The notes: generated by a model from the letters alone, not told the origin. A stretch of 60,310 nucleotides of DNA from Pseudomonadota bacterium (GCA_018672825.1 JABHUE010000023.1:1-60310), one strand, 5' to 3'; shown: positions 51,452 through 60,310, counted from the stretch's first letter. Made by a program: numbers and translations.

Positions 51452-52981
51452 ATGACCCGAGAACGCAGAAGATCAGACAGGACCGCATCACGCTCGACCC
51501 ATCAACCCAGTAAGTCATGGCTGCGCATCAAAAATCCTTATCCCCCGATTGCACAATTCAGCGAAGACGAACTTGAAGCTATCCATCTAACGTCACTCAA
51601 TCTTCTCCGCGATAAAGGCATCAAAGTGTTAAGTGCGGAGGCTCGTAATTACTACCGAAAAGCCGGGGCGCAAACTAGCGAAGACACGCTGATGGTGCAA
51701 TTCGATTCCGACATGCTGCTCGAAACGATACGCCACGCGCCTTCAACATTCACAATGCATGGACGAGCGCCTGAAAGATGGTTTGAGGTTGGAGACAACA
51801 ACCTGGTTTTTGCAACCGTTGGCGGTCCACCGCATTATTCTGACCTCGAGAATGGGCGGCGTGCCGGCACCCACGAGACCTTCTGCGACCTATTACGTAT
51901 GGCGCAAAACTACGACGTGATCCATCTCACGACACCGATGGTCGAACCGCAGGATTTACCCATTCCGGTGCGGCACCTGCATATGACACGATCAGTAGTA
52001 TCGCTAACTGATAAACCTACGTTTATCTATTCACGCGGTCGTGAAGCGGTTGCAGATTCGCTGGAAATTCTAAGAATTGCTCAAGGCGTTGATCAGCAAG
52101 CTTTTGAAGAGCGAGTGCACTGTTATACCGTGGTGAATGCTAATTCTCCACTGCAGCTCGACGAATTAATGTGCGCCGGCATCATTGACTTCGCAAAAGC
52201 GCGACAAGCCATGATCCTTACCCCTTTTACGCTCGCAGGCGCCATGGCGCCGGTCACCATTCCAGGCGCTTTAGCACAGCAAAATGCCGAGGCGCTCGCT
52301 GGTATTGCACTGGCACAAATTGTTCGACCCGGGGCGCCCGTGGTCTACGGCGGATTTACCAGCAACGTCGACATGAAAACCGGGGCACCCGCTTTCGGGA
52401 CGCCCGAGTATGTAAAAGCGGCCTTTGCCTCAGGGCAACTTGCCCGACGGTACCAATTACCCTATCGAACCTCAAATGTAAACGCATCCAATGCGCCGGA
52501 CGCCCAATCCGCCTACGAGTCACAAATGTCCTGCTGGGGTGCCATCATGGGAGGATGCAACATTCTGTTGCACGGGGCTGGCTGGCTGGAAGGTGGGTTG
52601 ACCGCCTCTTTGGAAAAATTTGTAATCGACATTGAAATGCTACAAATGTTTGCAAGCCTAATGCAGCCTGTTGTCTGTGATCAAGATACTTTGGCGGTAT
52701 CGGCCTTTGATGAAATCGAGCCAGGCGGACATTTTTTTGGCACACAACATACCCTCGAGCGATACGAAACTGCTTTTTACACTCCGCTTCTCTCAGACTG
52801 GTCAAATTTTGAAACTTGGACCGAAAGGGGTTCCATCGACGCCACCCAGCGAGCAAATCATATTGCGAGAAAAGCGCTGAGTGATTTCATACCCCCTCCC
52901 CTTGATGAAGCGAAACGTGAGGAGATTGATAGGTTTATCGAAAAACGTGAAAGGGCCGGCGGCGCGTCACTAACGGCATGA
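51452..52981 (+). CDS. trimethylamine methyltransferase (MttB) family protein, non-pyrrolysine (second copy)
   Basis: 509 aa. No in-frame UAG, so non-pyrrolysine. Seen: FSEDELEAIHLTSLNLLRDKGI, VGGPPHYSDLENGRR, FTLAGAMAPVTIPGALAQQNAEALAG, YGGFTSNVDMKTG and SAYESQMSCWGAIMGG. It differs clearly from the copy at 22313, so it is not a recent duplicate. The N-terminus is again strongly basic (first 25 residues). Position after the demethylase fusion suggests removal of the first methyl of a quaternary betaine. No corrinoid acceptor is present. Confidence 0.88.
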   Translation: MTRERRRSDRTASRSTHQPSKSWLRIKNPYPPIAQFSEDELEAIHLTSLNLLRDKGIKVLSAEARNYYRKAGAQTSEDTLMVQFDSDMLLETIRHAPSTFTMHGRAPERWFEVGDNNLVFATVGGPPHYSDLENGRRAGTHETFCDLLRMAQNYDVIHLTTPMVEPQDLPIPVRHLHMTRSVVSLTDKPTFIYSRGREAVADSLEILRIAQGVDQQAFEERVHCYTVVNANSPLQLDELMCAGIIDFAKARQAMILTPFTLAGAMAPVTIPGALAQQNAEALAGIALAQIVRPGAPVVYGGFTSNVDMKTGAPAFGTPEYVKAAFASGQLARRYQLPYRTSNVNASNAPDAQSAYESQMSCWGAIMGGCNILLHGAGWLEGGLTASLEKFVIDIEMLQMFASLMQPVVCDQDTLAVSAFDEIEPGGHFFGTQHTLERYETAFYTPLLSDWSNFETWTERGSIDATQRANHIARKALSDFIPPPLDEAKREEIDRFIEKRERAGGASLTA

Positions 52982-53052
52982 AGGGTACGAGACCTTAGGA
53001 CGTCGATACTATATATTCCTAACCCGGCCCTCAACGTGATCGAATTATCTTA

Positions 53053-54108
53053 ATGTCTGTGTTCGGAAAATTAGACTTACTACCACGGGTCTCTCTTGCG
53101 CATACCCCCACACCGATCGAACGACTCGATAACCTCAGTAAAGCGCTAGATGGTGGACATCTTTATGTCAAACGAGACGACTGTACAGGGCTGGCAATGG
53201 GTGGCAATAAAGCTCGTCAACTCGAATACTATTTTGGCGAGGCGGTTCAACAAGACGCGGATACTATTTTGATCACCGGGGCCGTGCAGTCAAACTTTGT
53301 CCGGATGGCGGCTGCAGCTGCTGCAAAACTGGACTTAGCATGCCATATCCAACTGGAGGAACGAGTAAACGACATCGGCGCTAACTACCGTGACTCGGGA
53401 AATGTGCTTTTGGATCACATTCTGGGTGCAACCATACATACTTATCCTGACGGTGAAGATGAAGCAGGCGCCGATGCCAATCTCCAGTCAATTGCGAACG
53501 AGTTACGTTCAGCCGGGAAGCGTCCGTATATTATTCCACTCGCAATGGGGCATCCGCCACTTGGCGCTTTAGGATACATTCAGGCTGCGATTGAATTGAA
53601 ATCTCAATTAGAAAAATCTAATTTTGAAATTGATCAAATCTTCGTCGCTTCCGGCAGCGGCAGCACACACGCAGGTCTGCTATTTGGGTGTCGATCGCTC
53701 AAATGGCCTATCCGGATTACTGGAGTCTGCGTGAGACGTCGTCGCGAGCAACAGATAAACCGCATTGAAAAACGATGTCACGATATTTCGAGACTGCTTG
53801 ATATTAATAATCCAGTTGATTCAAGTGATGTCGAGATTACCGACGAGACCTTCTCTCCGGGTTACGGGAAATTAAACGATCAGACACTCTCGGCCATTAA
53901 ACTTTGTGCACGACGCGAGGGCTTGCTTCTTGATCCTGTCTATACCGGCAAAGCGATGGCTGCATGCCTTAATCATGTCCGTGGCACGCAAAAGAACCAA
54001 TCGACGCTTTTTCTGCATACCGGTGGCACCCCTGGGCTCTTTGCCTACAGCCAGCAGCTCGACCCCGCGAATGAGAGCAGTCCCGTCAATCACGGAACTT
54101 ATGATTAA
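53053..54108 (+). CDS. PLP-dependent D-cysteine desulfhydrase / L-cysteate sulfo-lyase / ACC deaminase family
   Basis: 351 aa, fold type II PLP enzyme. PLP Lys K53 in MGGNKARQLEYY; phosphate-binding glycine cluster in ASGSGSTHAG; C-terminal LFLHTGGTPGLFAY, the family ending. Members release H2S from D-cysteine (DcyD), sulfite from L-cysteate (CuyA) or open ACC. CuyA would suit the sulfonate theme, while DcyD would suit D-amino-acid chemistry; motifs alone do not decide. Last gene of the plus operon, 71 nt after mttB. Confidence 0.87.
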   Translation: MSVFGKLDLLPRVSLAHTPTPIERLDNLSKALDGGHLYVKRDDCTGLAMGGNKARQLEYYFGEAVQQDADTILITGAVQSNFVRMAAAAAAKLDLACHIQLEERVNDIGANYRDSGNVLLDHILGATIHTYPDGEDEAGADANLQSIANELRSAGKRPYIIPLAMGHPPLGALGYIQAAIELKSQLEKSNFEIDQIFVASGSGSTHAGLLFGCRSLKWPIRITGVCVRRRREQQINRIEKRCHDISRLLDINNPVDSSDVEITDETFSPGYGKLNDQTLSAIKLCARREGLLLDPVYTGKAMAACLNHVRGTQKNQSTLFLHTGGTPGLFAYSQQLDPANESSPVNHGTYD

Positions 54109-54137
54109 GCGCTAATCGCAACCAAGGGGTATCCGCC

Positions 54138-55028
54138 TCATGGGGAGGCAGACAAGGCCTGTCCAACCGTCGAGCCAAACTCAGAAGGTCGCTCAACGAC
54201 GGTGACCCCGCATTCGCGCAGGATGTCCACCTTCTCCTTGGCGGACTCGCCAACGGCTGAAACAATGGCGCCAGCGTGGCCCATCGTGCGGCCCTTGGGC
54301 GCCGTGAGCCCGGCGATATATCCCACTACTGGCTTTTTCATATGATCACGGGCAAATTCTGCCGCGGCCGCCTCCTGGGGACCGCCAATTTCCCCAATCA
54401 TCAGTACGATCCGGGTTTGAAGGTCTTGCTCAAAGGTGGCCAGGTGATCCTTGAACGAACTGCCGTTGATCGGGTCTCCACCGATCCCGACGCTAGTGGA
54501 TACGCCAATCCCCAACGCCTTAAGTTGTGATGCGGCCTCATACCCCAGCGTCCCAGACCGGCCGATAATGCCTACCTCACCCTGTTTGTAAATGTGCCCG
54601 GGCATAATACCGAGCAAAGCCTTTCCCGGACTGATCACACCCGCGCAGTTGGGCCCTATCAACTGCATGCGGTTTTCAGCCTTATAGCGACGCATATAGC
54701 GTTTAACCCGCATCATATCCTGAGCCGGAATTCCATCGGTAATACACACGCAAGTGGAAAGACCTCCATCGGCGGCCTCCATAATCGCGTCGGCTGCAAA
54801 CGGTGGCGGGACGAACACGATACTCGCCTCAGCGCCGGTAGCGGCTACCGCGGCCTTCACCGTATCAAAAACGGGCAGTCCATGGTGGACCGTCCCCCCA
54901 CGGCCGGGCGTAACCCCGCCGACCACGTGAGTGCCGTACTCCATCATCTCCTTGCTATGAAAACTGCCGATCCGGCCCGTGAAACCTTGAACCAGAACAG
55001 GTGTTTGATTGTCGATGACAATGCTCAT
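54138..55028 (-). CDS. mtkB: malate-CoA ligase alpha subunit (succinyl-CoA synthetase family)
   Basis: 296 aa. CoA-binding Rossmann start [19 protein letters not shown], then [12 protein letters not shown] and [11 protein letters not shown]; the phospho-histidine is in [16 protein letters not shown]. With MtkA it makes malyl-CoA from malate, CoA and ATP. I call mtkB rather than sucD because the operon continues from mcl and the beta subunit follows MtkA closely. Start overlaps the mtkA stop by 4 nt (ATGA). Confidence 0.88.
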   Translation of the reverse strand: MSIVIDNQTPVLVQGFTGRIGSFHSKEMMEYGTHVVGGVTPGRGGTVHHGLPVFDTVKAAVAATGAEASIVFVPPPFAADAIMEAADGGLSTCVCITDGIPAQDMMRVKRYMRRYKAENRMQLIGPNCAGVISPGKALLGIMPGHIYKQGEVGIIGRSGTLGYEAASQLKALGIGVSTSVGIGGDPINGSSFKDHLATFEQDLQTRIVLMIGEIGGPQEAAAAEFARDHMKKPVVGYIAGLTAPKGRTMGHAGAIVSAVGESAKEKVDILRECGVTVVERPSEFGSTVGQALSASP

Positions 55029-56200
55029 ATCCTAGCTCCCTCCATCACTGCGACCACTGATTTCTCGGCTGCCTCGGCGAGCGTGTCGGCGGTAATCAAC
55101 GATACAGAACTTTCTTCAAGGATGCGTCGACCCTCCTCTACATTGGTGCCCGACAGCCTCACCACAACGGGCACCTCAATATCCAAATCCTGCATGGCTT
55201 TAACCACCCCCTGTGCGACCCAGTCGCAGCGATTAATTCCGGCGAAAATGTTAACCAACACGCCCTTCACATTTTCATCTGAAAGCACCAGATTAAACGC
55301 CTTAGCGACCCGCTCGGGCGAGGCTCCGCCGCCAATATCGAGGAAGTTAGCAGGCTCGCCGCCCGCGATTTTTATCATATCCATCGTAGCCATCGCGAGA
55401 CCCGCGCCATTGATAATGCACCCAATATCACCGTCAAGCCCGACGTAGCTCAAGCCACGATCCTTGGCTTTCATCTCGCGGGGGTCCTCTTGGGACTTAT
55501 CCCGCAACTCAGAGATCTGATCGCGCTTAAAGAGGGCGTTATCGTCGAAGGCCATCTTGGCATCCAGCGCTAAGACTCGACCGTCCACCGTGACAACCAG
55601 AGGATTAATCTCGACCATCGTGGCATCTAGATCGCGGAATGACCGGTAACACGCCTTTAAGGTATTTGCCACCTCAGTTACGATAGAGGCATCCAGTCCA
55701 AGGGCAAAAGCCACCTCCCGAGACTGAAAGCTCTGCAACCCGACTGCCGGTTCGATGACGATCCTGATTAGCGAGTCCGGGTCATTCTCAGCTACTTGCT
55801 CGATCTCCATACCGCCCGCTGCAGAAACCATCATCATGACCCGCTCGGTCTCCCGATCGAGGACAAAACCGAGATAGATCTCCCGATCAATTTCTGCAAC
55901 TGATTCAATATAGAGACGGTAAACGCCGCGGCCACGAGGGCCCGTCTGGCTAGTCACTAACCGGCTTCCCAGCATTTCATCCGCAGCGGTCCAGACTTCC
56001 TGCTCACTGCTGCACACTCGTATTCCGCCGGCCTTGCCGCGGCCACCCGTATGTACCTGGGCCTTGACCACCCACCGGTTTCCCCCAATCTCGGACGCAC
56101 GGTACTGCGCCTGCTCCGGACTGTAGGCGAGACCCCCTAGGGGAATCGGCACTCCAAAATCAGCGAGCAGTTTCTTAGCTTGGTACTCATGGATATCCAT
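55025..56200 (-). CDS. mtkA: malate-CoA ligase beta subunit (succinyl-CoA synthetase family)
   Basis: 391 aa. ATP-grasp domain from [20 protein letters not shown], nucleotide region [17 protein letters not shown], metal site VEINPLVV, and C-terminal [14 protein letters not shown] to FLDIGGGAS and [32 protein letters not shown] follows the recalled methylotroph MtkA closely. Succinyl-CoA synthetase is the main alternative, but the link to mcl settles the serine-cycle reading. Second gene of the mcl-mtkA-mtkB operon, 76 nt after mcl. Confidence 0.9.
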   Translation of the reverse strand: MDIHEYQAKKLLADFGVPIPLGGLAYSPEQAQYRASEIGGNRWVVKAQVHTGGRGKAGGIRVCSSEQEVWTAADEMLGSRLVTSQTGPRGRGVYRLYIESVAEIDREIYLGFVLDRETERVMMMVSAAGGMEIEQVAENDPDSLIRIVIEPAVGLQSFQSREVAFALGLDASIVTEVANTLKACYRSFRDLDATMVEINPLVVTVDGRVLALDAKMAFDDNALFKRDQISELRDKSQEDPREMKAKDRGLSYVGLDGDIGCIINGAGLAMATMDMIKIAGGEPANFLDIGGGASPERVAKAFNLVLSDENVKGVLVNIFAGINRCDWVAQGVVKAMQDLDIEVPVVVRLSGTNVEEGRRILEESSVSLITADTLAEAAEKSVVAVMEGARI

Positions 56201-56276
56201 CGTTCCCCTCTCTTTATTTATTGATTGCCCGGTGTATCGAATATGAGTGGATTTTTATTTGTGCTTAACCCCGCGC

Positions 56277-57224
56277 TTAAATCAACGACTTGGTTTGGAT
56301 CACATCGTCCATCGCCACCACGTTCTCAGCCATGCGGGCCGACGCAGCGTCAATCATCCGGCCATCCAACTGAGCGGCACCCAAACCTTTGGTAGCGGCC
56401 TCCGCAAGGGCAGCGAGGATACGCTTAGCCTTTTCAACTTCAGCGGCTGGGGGCGAGAAAACATCATTCGCCAAGTCAATTTGGGAAGGATGAATTGCCC
56501 ACTTTCCCTCATAACCGAGTGCGGCAGCACGACCCGCTGCCAGTCGAAAACCTTCTGGATCATTGAAATCGCCAAATGGGCCGTCTACGGGTCGAAGACC
56601 GTACGCTCGGCAAGCAACAAGCATCCGGGAAAGACCGTCATGCCATTGATCGCCAGGATAGTGAGGGTTAAGGCCGCCTATGTTAGTGGTTCTGGCCCGA
56701 CAACTGGCGGCGTAATCCGCCACGCCGAAGTGCATGGCCTCGAGGCGATCACTGGAAGTAGCGATCGCTTCAACATTGGCCATACCTAGAGTGGTCTCGA
56801 TCAGGGCTTCGAGGCCAATACGGTGTTTGAGGCCGACCGCCGTCTCAATCTGGGAGACCATAGCATCGACCATGTAGATATCGCCAGGAACACCCGCCTT
56901 GGGAATCAGAATGGTGTCAAGGGATTCACCGGCCTGCTCAACAATCTCGACGACGTCGCGGTACATATAGTGAGTATCGAGGCCATTGATTCGGATTGAG
57001 ATTGTCTTACCTGCCCCTCGCCAGTCAATGTCATTTAGGGCTTGGATAATGTTCGATCGAGCGGCAATTTTATCGTCAGGTGCAACCGCGTCCTCAAGAT
57101 CTAGAAAGACGTAATCAACATTACTGGCTGCAGCTTTCTCAAACATTCCGGGGTTAGATCCAGGAACAGCCAATTCGCTGCGCTGTAGACGGCGGGTGCG
57201 CTCAGGAGTACGGGTGTGGCTCAT
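56277..57224 (-). CDS. mcl: L-malyl-CoA lyase (serine cycle)
   Basis: 315-aa CitE-like CoA-ester lyase that splits malyl-CoA to acetyl-CoA and glyoxylate. Very close to the recalled methylotroph enzyme: RLQRSELAVPGSNP, VFLDLEDAVAPDDK, ISIRINGLDTHYMYRD, IGLEALIETTLGMANVEAIA, HFGVADYAAS, LVACRAYGLRPVDGPFGDF and GKWAIHPSQIDLAN. Glu and Asp metal ligands lie in the LEALIET and FLDLEDAVA segments. The 5' leader carries a perfect 9-bp hairpin. Confidence 0.95.
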   Translation of the reverse strand: MSHTRTPERTRRLQRSELAVPGSNPGMFEKAAASNVDYVFLDLEDAVAPDDKIAARSNIIQALNDIDWRGAGKTISIRINGLDTHYMYRDVVEIVEQAGESLDTILIPKAGVPGDIYMVDAMVSQIETAVGLKHRIGLEALIETTLGMANVEAIATSSDRLEAMHFGVADYAASCRARTTNIGGLNPHYPGDQWHDGLSRMLVACRAYGLRPVDGPFGDFNDPEGFRLAAGRAAALGYEGKWAIHPSQIDLANDVFSPPAAEVEKAKRILAALAEAATKGLGAAQLDGRMIDAASARMAENVVAMDDVIQTKSLI

Positions 57225-57570
57225 AATTTTCCGATTAGTTAATATGGTGTACGAAAGTTGATATTACCGTCGGCGGAAAAAAGCCGACGGTGACATGAAG
57301 AGAGCTTGGATCTACCATGCGCTCAGTTTTAACATCTCAAATTTTCAGTTCTTCTGTTGAAAGAATACGACGAGTTCACTCTCGTAATGAGTGCGATTAT
57401 TGATTAGGCGCATCACGAAAGGCTTATGTCATATAGACCGGGAGAGCCCAAGCGCAACCTGAGAACTTAGGGAAAAGAAGAAAACCGGAGCTAAGTCCAA
57501 TGCAACACTCCTGCAGCGATGGAAAATTTTCTGCTTGTATCGCGCCAACAATACTCGTACTGTCGCACCG
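57225..57570. other. divergent mcl/ppc intergenic region
   Basis: 346 bp carrying the promoters of the mcl-mtkA-mtkB operon and of ppc. Besides the hairpin at 57266-57291 there is a smaller dyad CACTC-N7-GAGTG near 57377-57393. No gene for a regulator (for example QscR) is within the window on this side. No supported small reading frame. Confidence 0.5.
57266..57291. promoter_or_regulatory. perfect 9-bp hairpin in the mcl leader
   Basis: ACCGTCGGC (57266-57274) and GCCGACGGT (57283-57291) with the loop GGAAAAAA. It lies 42 nt upstream of the mcl start. No T tract on either side, so not an intrinsic terminator. It may be an RNA stem protecting or controlling the mcl message, or a protein-binding operator in the divergent mcl/ppc region. 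Confidence 0.5.
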
Positions 57571-60309
57571 ATGAAAAATACCCCGTCTCTTAGTGACGCT
57601 GTCCCGACACGAGCTGAAACCGCCGATGCGGCTCTGCGCGCGGACATCCGACGGCTGGGCCACCAATTAGGTGATACCCTTATCCGCCAGCATGGCAAGG
57701 ACCTTCTGGATACCGTCGAAGAGGTGCGACATCTAGCCCAGAGACTGCGTCAAAACGCCGCTCCGGCCGGAGTCATTACCGAACTCACTGATCTGCTAGC
57801 GGGTCTCGATGGCGACCGCGCCATTCACCTTGTCCGAGCCTTTACGGTCTACTTTCATCTGGCCAATATTGCTGAACAGGAGCATCGCATTGAAGATCTT
57901 AATGTGGGAGGTACTCGCTCGGGCAGTCTTTTTGGCAAGACGGTAAGCAATCTACTTGAAGCCGGCGTCACAGCATCGGAAATCGGTAATCTTGTTAACC
58001 GTGCGGACTTCCGGCCGGTATTCACCGCTCATCCAACGGAAGCGTCCAGACGTTCAATTCTCAATAAATTGGCAACCATTGCCGATCTTCTAAAGGCGCG
58101 TGGCGATGCGCGCTCTACGGAGATTGAACGTGATCGTATTGATCGCCGAATTGATGAAATGATTGAGGCGATCTGGCAAACAGACGAGATTCGCCATGAA
58201 AAGCCCGACCCTTTTGATGAGGCTAAATTTGTCCTTTACTACCTCTCGCAAACCGTTAGCGAGGCGTTGCCCGATCTTTTTGACACGATCGCGGCGACTC
58301 TCGGAGACATTGGCCAACAATTAAATCCCGAACAGGTTCCGATCCGGTTCGGATCCTGGGTCGGCGGCGATCGAGATGGCAATCCAAATGTCTCTCCTGA
58401 AACGACGACGGCAGTTCTTAATCTACAGCGTGATCGCGCCATCACACTATTAATCGCCGAGCTTCGCGACCTTTATAGCGATGCTTCAATGAGTGGTCGG
58501 TTGTATAAAATATCTGAGGAGATAGCAGCGGCTATTGAGCATGACAAGACGAATCACCCCGAGCTGCTGACGCCAGCGCGACTCATCGAACCATACCGAC
58601 TGCGCTGTGCGGTCATGAGTAAACGGTTAGTGGCGACACGTGCGCGAGGTGATGGCAGGTATCAATCACCCGGCGAACTTTCCGAAGAACTCGCCGTCAT
58701 GGACCGCTCGCTGCGGGCACACGGCGGCGCATTGGTAGCCAATGGCCGATTAGCGCGAGTTCGGCGAATTGTCGGTGTGATTGGTTTTCACTTTGCCAGT
58801 CTGGATATTCGCGAACATGCAAGTCGTCACCACGAAGCTTTGAGTCAATTGTTTGACCCGCTCGATGTTGCGTACAGCGTCATGAATCCGGAACAACGAC
58901 TCAGTCATCTCATTCAGGAATTAAATAGTCGTAGGCCGCTTGCGCCGCCTCATGGTCAAAATGAGCACGACAATCTCACTTTATTCAGAACACTTCGATC
59001 AATTATGGACCGCGAGGGTGATCATGTTATTGGAGCCTATATCGTATCCATGACGCGGGGTGTCGACGATATCCTGGCACCCGTGCTGCTCGCCCGCGAA
59101 GTGGGTCTCGTTGATATTGGACACGGTATTGCACGGTTAGACTTCGTTCCGCTTTTCGAAACCATCGACGATCTACGCGCCATTGGGCCCACCCTTCGAA
59201 CGCTTTTCGGCGGACAGGCTTATCGCCAGCTTCTGGCCTTGCGTGGCGACTGTCAAGAAGTCATGGTGGGTTATTCCGACTCAAATAAAGATGGCGGCAT
59301 CACAACGTCTCAATGGGAAATTCATAAAGCACTGCGCGTCATTAGAGAAGTCGCTGCCGATACCGGTATCCGAATTCGAGTATTTCACGGACGGGGGGGG
59401 ACGATTGGACGGGGTGGCGGACCGACTCACGGCTCAATTCTAAGCCAGCCCAACGGCGTGATCGACGGCGAAATCAAACTCACGGAACAGGGCGAGGTCA
59501 TTGCAGATAAATATGGTTTACCTGCTATCGCGCGACGAAATCTTAATCTCGCCGTCAGCGCAATGCTCGAAGGATCGCTCGCCCACAAAGCACCGCGGCA
59601 CGATAACCACTCGATCACCGCGTGGTACGCCATCATGGATCAAGTCTCGGATGCTGCCTTTCTCGCCTATCGAGATTTTGTCGAGAATCCGGGACTTCCC
59701 GAATACTTTGCCTCATCAACCCCGGTCGAAGAACTCGGGTCAATGAATATTGGATCTCGACCTTCACGGCGCGGGACCGCGCTCGCAGGCATTACAGATC
59801 TTCGTGCAATTCCATGGGTTTTCGGTTGGACACAATCGCGTCAAATCATTCCCGGTTGGTTTGGTGCCGGCACCGGTCTCCAGGCGGTCATGGCAGCCGG
59901 ATATAGCGATGACCTGAGACGGATGTATGCCGAGTGGCACTTCTTCTCCACCTTTGTCTCAAACGTCGAAATGACCCTCGCCAAAACAGATCTCGCAATT
60001 GCACGACACTATGTTGAGCGCCTGGTAAACCCGGCGCTTCACCACCTTTATGATCAAGTCGTAGAAGAGCACGCACTCACCGTTAAGATGATCACATCAA
60101 TTACCGGAACCGAACTGTTATCCGACAAGCCTATGTTGCGTCGAACCCTTGAGGTGCGGGATGCTTACCTCGATCCTATTAGCGTGCTGCAGGTCGAGCT
60201 ACTCACTCGCTGCCGTCAAGAAAAAAAGAAAGATCGAGACGATCAAATGCAGCGCGCGCTACTCCTGTCGATTAATGGCATTGCGGCTGGTCTTCGCAAT
60301 ACCGGTTAA
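57571..60309 (+). CDS. ppc: phosphoenolpyruvate carboxylase
   Basis: 912 aa from the ATG at 57571; an in-frame TTG at 57535 would add 12 residues and is less likely. Carboxylates PEP to oxaloacetate, the CO2-fixing step of the serine cycle. Catalytic segments: FTAHPTEASRR (His), GSWVGGDRDGNPNV, VGYSDSNKDGG, and FHGRGGTIGRGGGPTH with the catalytic Arg region. The C-terminal ends NGIAAGLRNTG, the usual (Q)NTG end. Complete within the window. Divergent from mcl, matching the mtk-ppc-mcl grouping known in methylotrophs. Confidence 0.97.
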   Translation: MKNTPSLSDAVPTRAETADAALRADIRRLGHQLGDTLIRQHGKDLLDTVEEVRHLAQRLRQNAAPAGVITELTDLLAGLDGDRAIHLVRAFTVYFHLANIAEQEHRIEDLNVGGTRSGSLFGKTVSNLLEAGVTASEIGNLVNRADFRPVFTAHPTEASRRSILNKLATIADLLKARGDARSTEIERDRIDRRIDEMIEAIWQTDEIRHEKPDPFDEAKFVLYYLSQTVSEALPDLFDTIAATLGDIGQQLNPEQVPIRFGSWVGGDRDGNPNVSPETTTAVLNLQRDRAITLLIAELRDLYSDASMSGRLYKISEEIAAAIEHDKTNHPELLTPARLIEPYRLRCAVMSKRLVATRARGDGRYQSPGELSEELAVMDRSLRAHGGALVANGRLARVRRIVGVIGFHFASLDIREHASRHHEALSQLFDPLDVAYSVMNPEQRLSHLIQELNSRRPLAPPHGQNEHDNLTLFRTLRSIMDREGDHVIGAYIVSMTRGVDDILAPVLLAREVGLVDIGHGIARLDFVPLFETIDDLRAIGPTLRTLFGGQAYRQLLALRGDCQEVMVGYSDSNKDGGITTSQWEIHKALRVIREVAADTGIRIRVFHGRGGTIGRGGGPTHGSILSQPNGVIDGEIKLTEQGEVIADKYGLPAIARRNLNLAVSAMLEGSLAHKAPRHDNHSITAWYAIMDQVSDAAFLAYRDFVENPGLPEYFASSTPVEELGSMNIGSRPSRRGTALAGITDLRAIPWVFGWTQSRQIIPGWFGAGTGLQAVMAAGYSDDLRRMYAEWHFFSTFVSNVEMTLAKTDLAIARHYVERLVNPALHHLYDQVVEEHALTVKMITSITGTELLSDKPMLRRTLEVRDAYLDPISVLQVELLTRCRQEKKKDRDDQMQRALLLSINGIAAGLRNTG

Positions 60310-60310
60310 A

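Noticed and set aside
54594-55448. 284-codon plus-strand reading frame opposite mtkA/mtkB
   Set aside because: Antisense to two well-supported overlapping genes, with low-complexity composition and no recognisable motif or ribosome site.
56247-56789. 180-codon plus-strand reading frame opposite mcl
   Set aside because: Lies almost wholly antisense to mcl, whose motifs are intact through the region.
1-60310. tRNA, rRNA, CRISPR array, insertion sequence or prophage
   Set aside because: Looked for on both strands by eye; no cloverleaf with CCA, regularly spaced repeats, transposase or integrase motifs were found.

Overview
The window reads as chromosomal DNA of an uncultured, probably marine proteobacterium. 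I lean to Gammaproteobacteria, but lineage is inferred from gene content only. It is densely packed with protein genes, about 50 of them in long co-directional runs. I see no rRNA, tRNA, CRISPR array, insertion sequence, phage gene or integrase. The dominant theme is breakdown of methylated sulfur and nitrogen compounds and assimilation of the C1 units they release.

Layout. (1) 56-3174: a MacB/LolCDE-like ABC pair and a secreted protein, ending in a hairpin that lies inside the 3' end of the convergent TPR gene. (2) 3175-8032, minus: TTC38-like TPR protein, TauD-type dioxygenase, Cys-rich secreted protein, GST and SDR. (3) 8079-13641, minus: DmdA-like DMSP demethylase, a transthyretin-like protein, a ThDP enzyme, an FMN 2-hydroxyacid oxidase and a D-2-hydroxyacid dehydrogenase; the SDR and GST genes continue this run. 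(4) 13740-18979: transglutaminase-like protein, then a minus run of GT9, CaiB CoA-transferase, HSDL2-like SDR and amidohydrolase. (5) 19323-23899: cupin, agmatine-deiminase-like protein and a three-cofactor reductase, divergent from a first non-pyrrolysine MttB-family gene. (6) 24032-26949: LysE exporter and malate synthase G. (7) 27027-32671: a four-gene oxygenase operon that I identify as methanesulfonate monooxygenase msmABCD. The large subunit has the diagnostic CxH-x26-CxxH Rieske spacing. A PanB-like hydroxymethyltransferase with a histone-H1-like tail lies just upstream, with a TauE/SafE exporter and a divergent LysR regulator beyond it. (8) 33918-42404, minus: a taurine/nitrate-type ABC importer with one binding protein but two permease/ATPase pairs, followed by an ABC-2/GldG exporter. 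(9) 42689-54108: two divergent operons resembling hydroxyproline (betaine) catabolism. One has an MFS carrier and a three-subunit flavin/2Fe-2S amino-acid dehydrogenase. The other has an enolase-superfamily epimerase/dehydratase, a DHDPS-family lyase, a DMGDH/GcvT fusion, a second MttB and a D-cysteine-desulfhydrase-family enzyme. (10) 54138-60309: serine-cycle genes mcl-mtkA-mtkB, divergent from ppc.

How they fit together (inference): methanesulfonate is imported and split into formaldehyde and sulfite, and the sulfite is exported. DMSP and N-methylated compounds are demethylated by folate-linked enzymes (DmdA, the DMGDH/GcvT fusion) and perhaps by the MttB proteins. The C1 units enter the serine cycle through PEP carboxylase, malate-CoA ligase and malyl-CoA lyase, and malate synthase G handles glyoxylate. 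The window lacks serine hydroxymethyltransferase, serine-glyoxylate aminotransferase, glycerate kinase, corrinoid proteins and the later DMSP enzymes, so these routes are incomplete as seen here.
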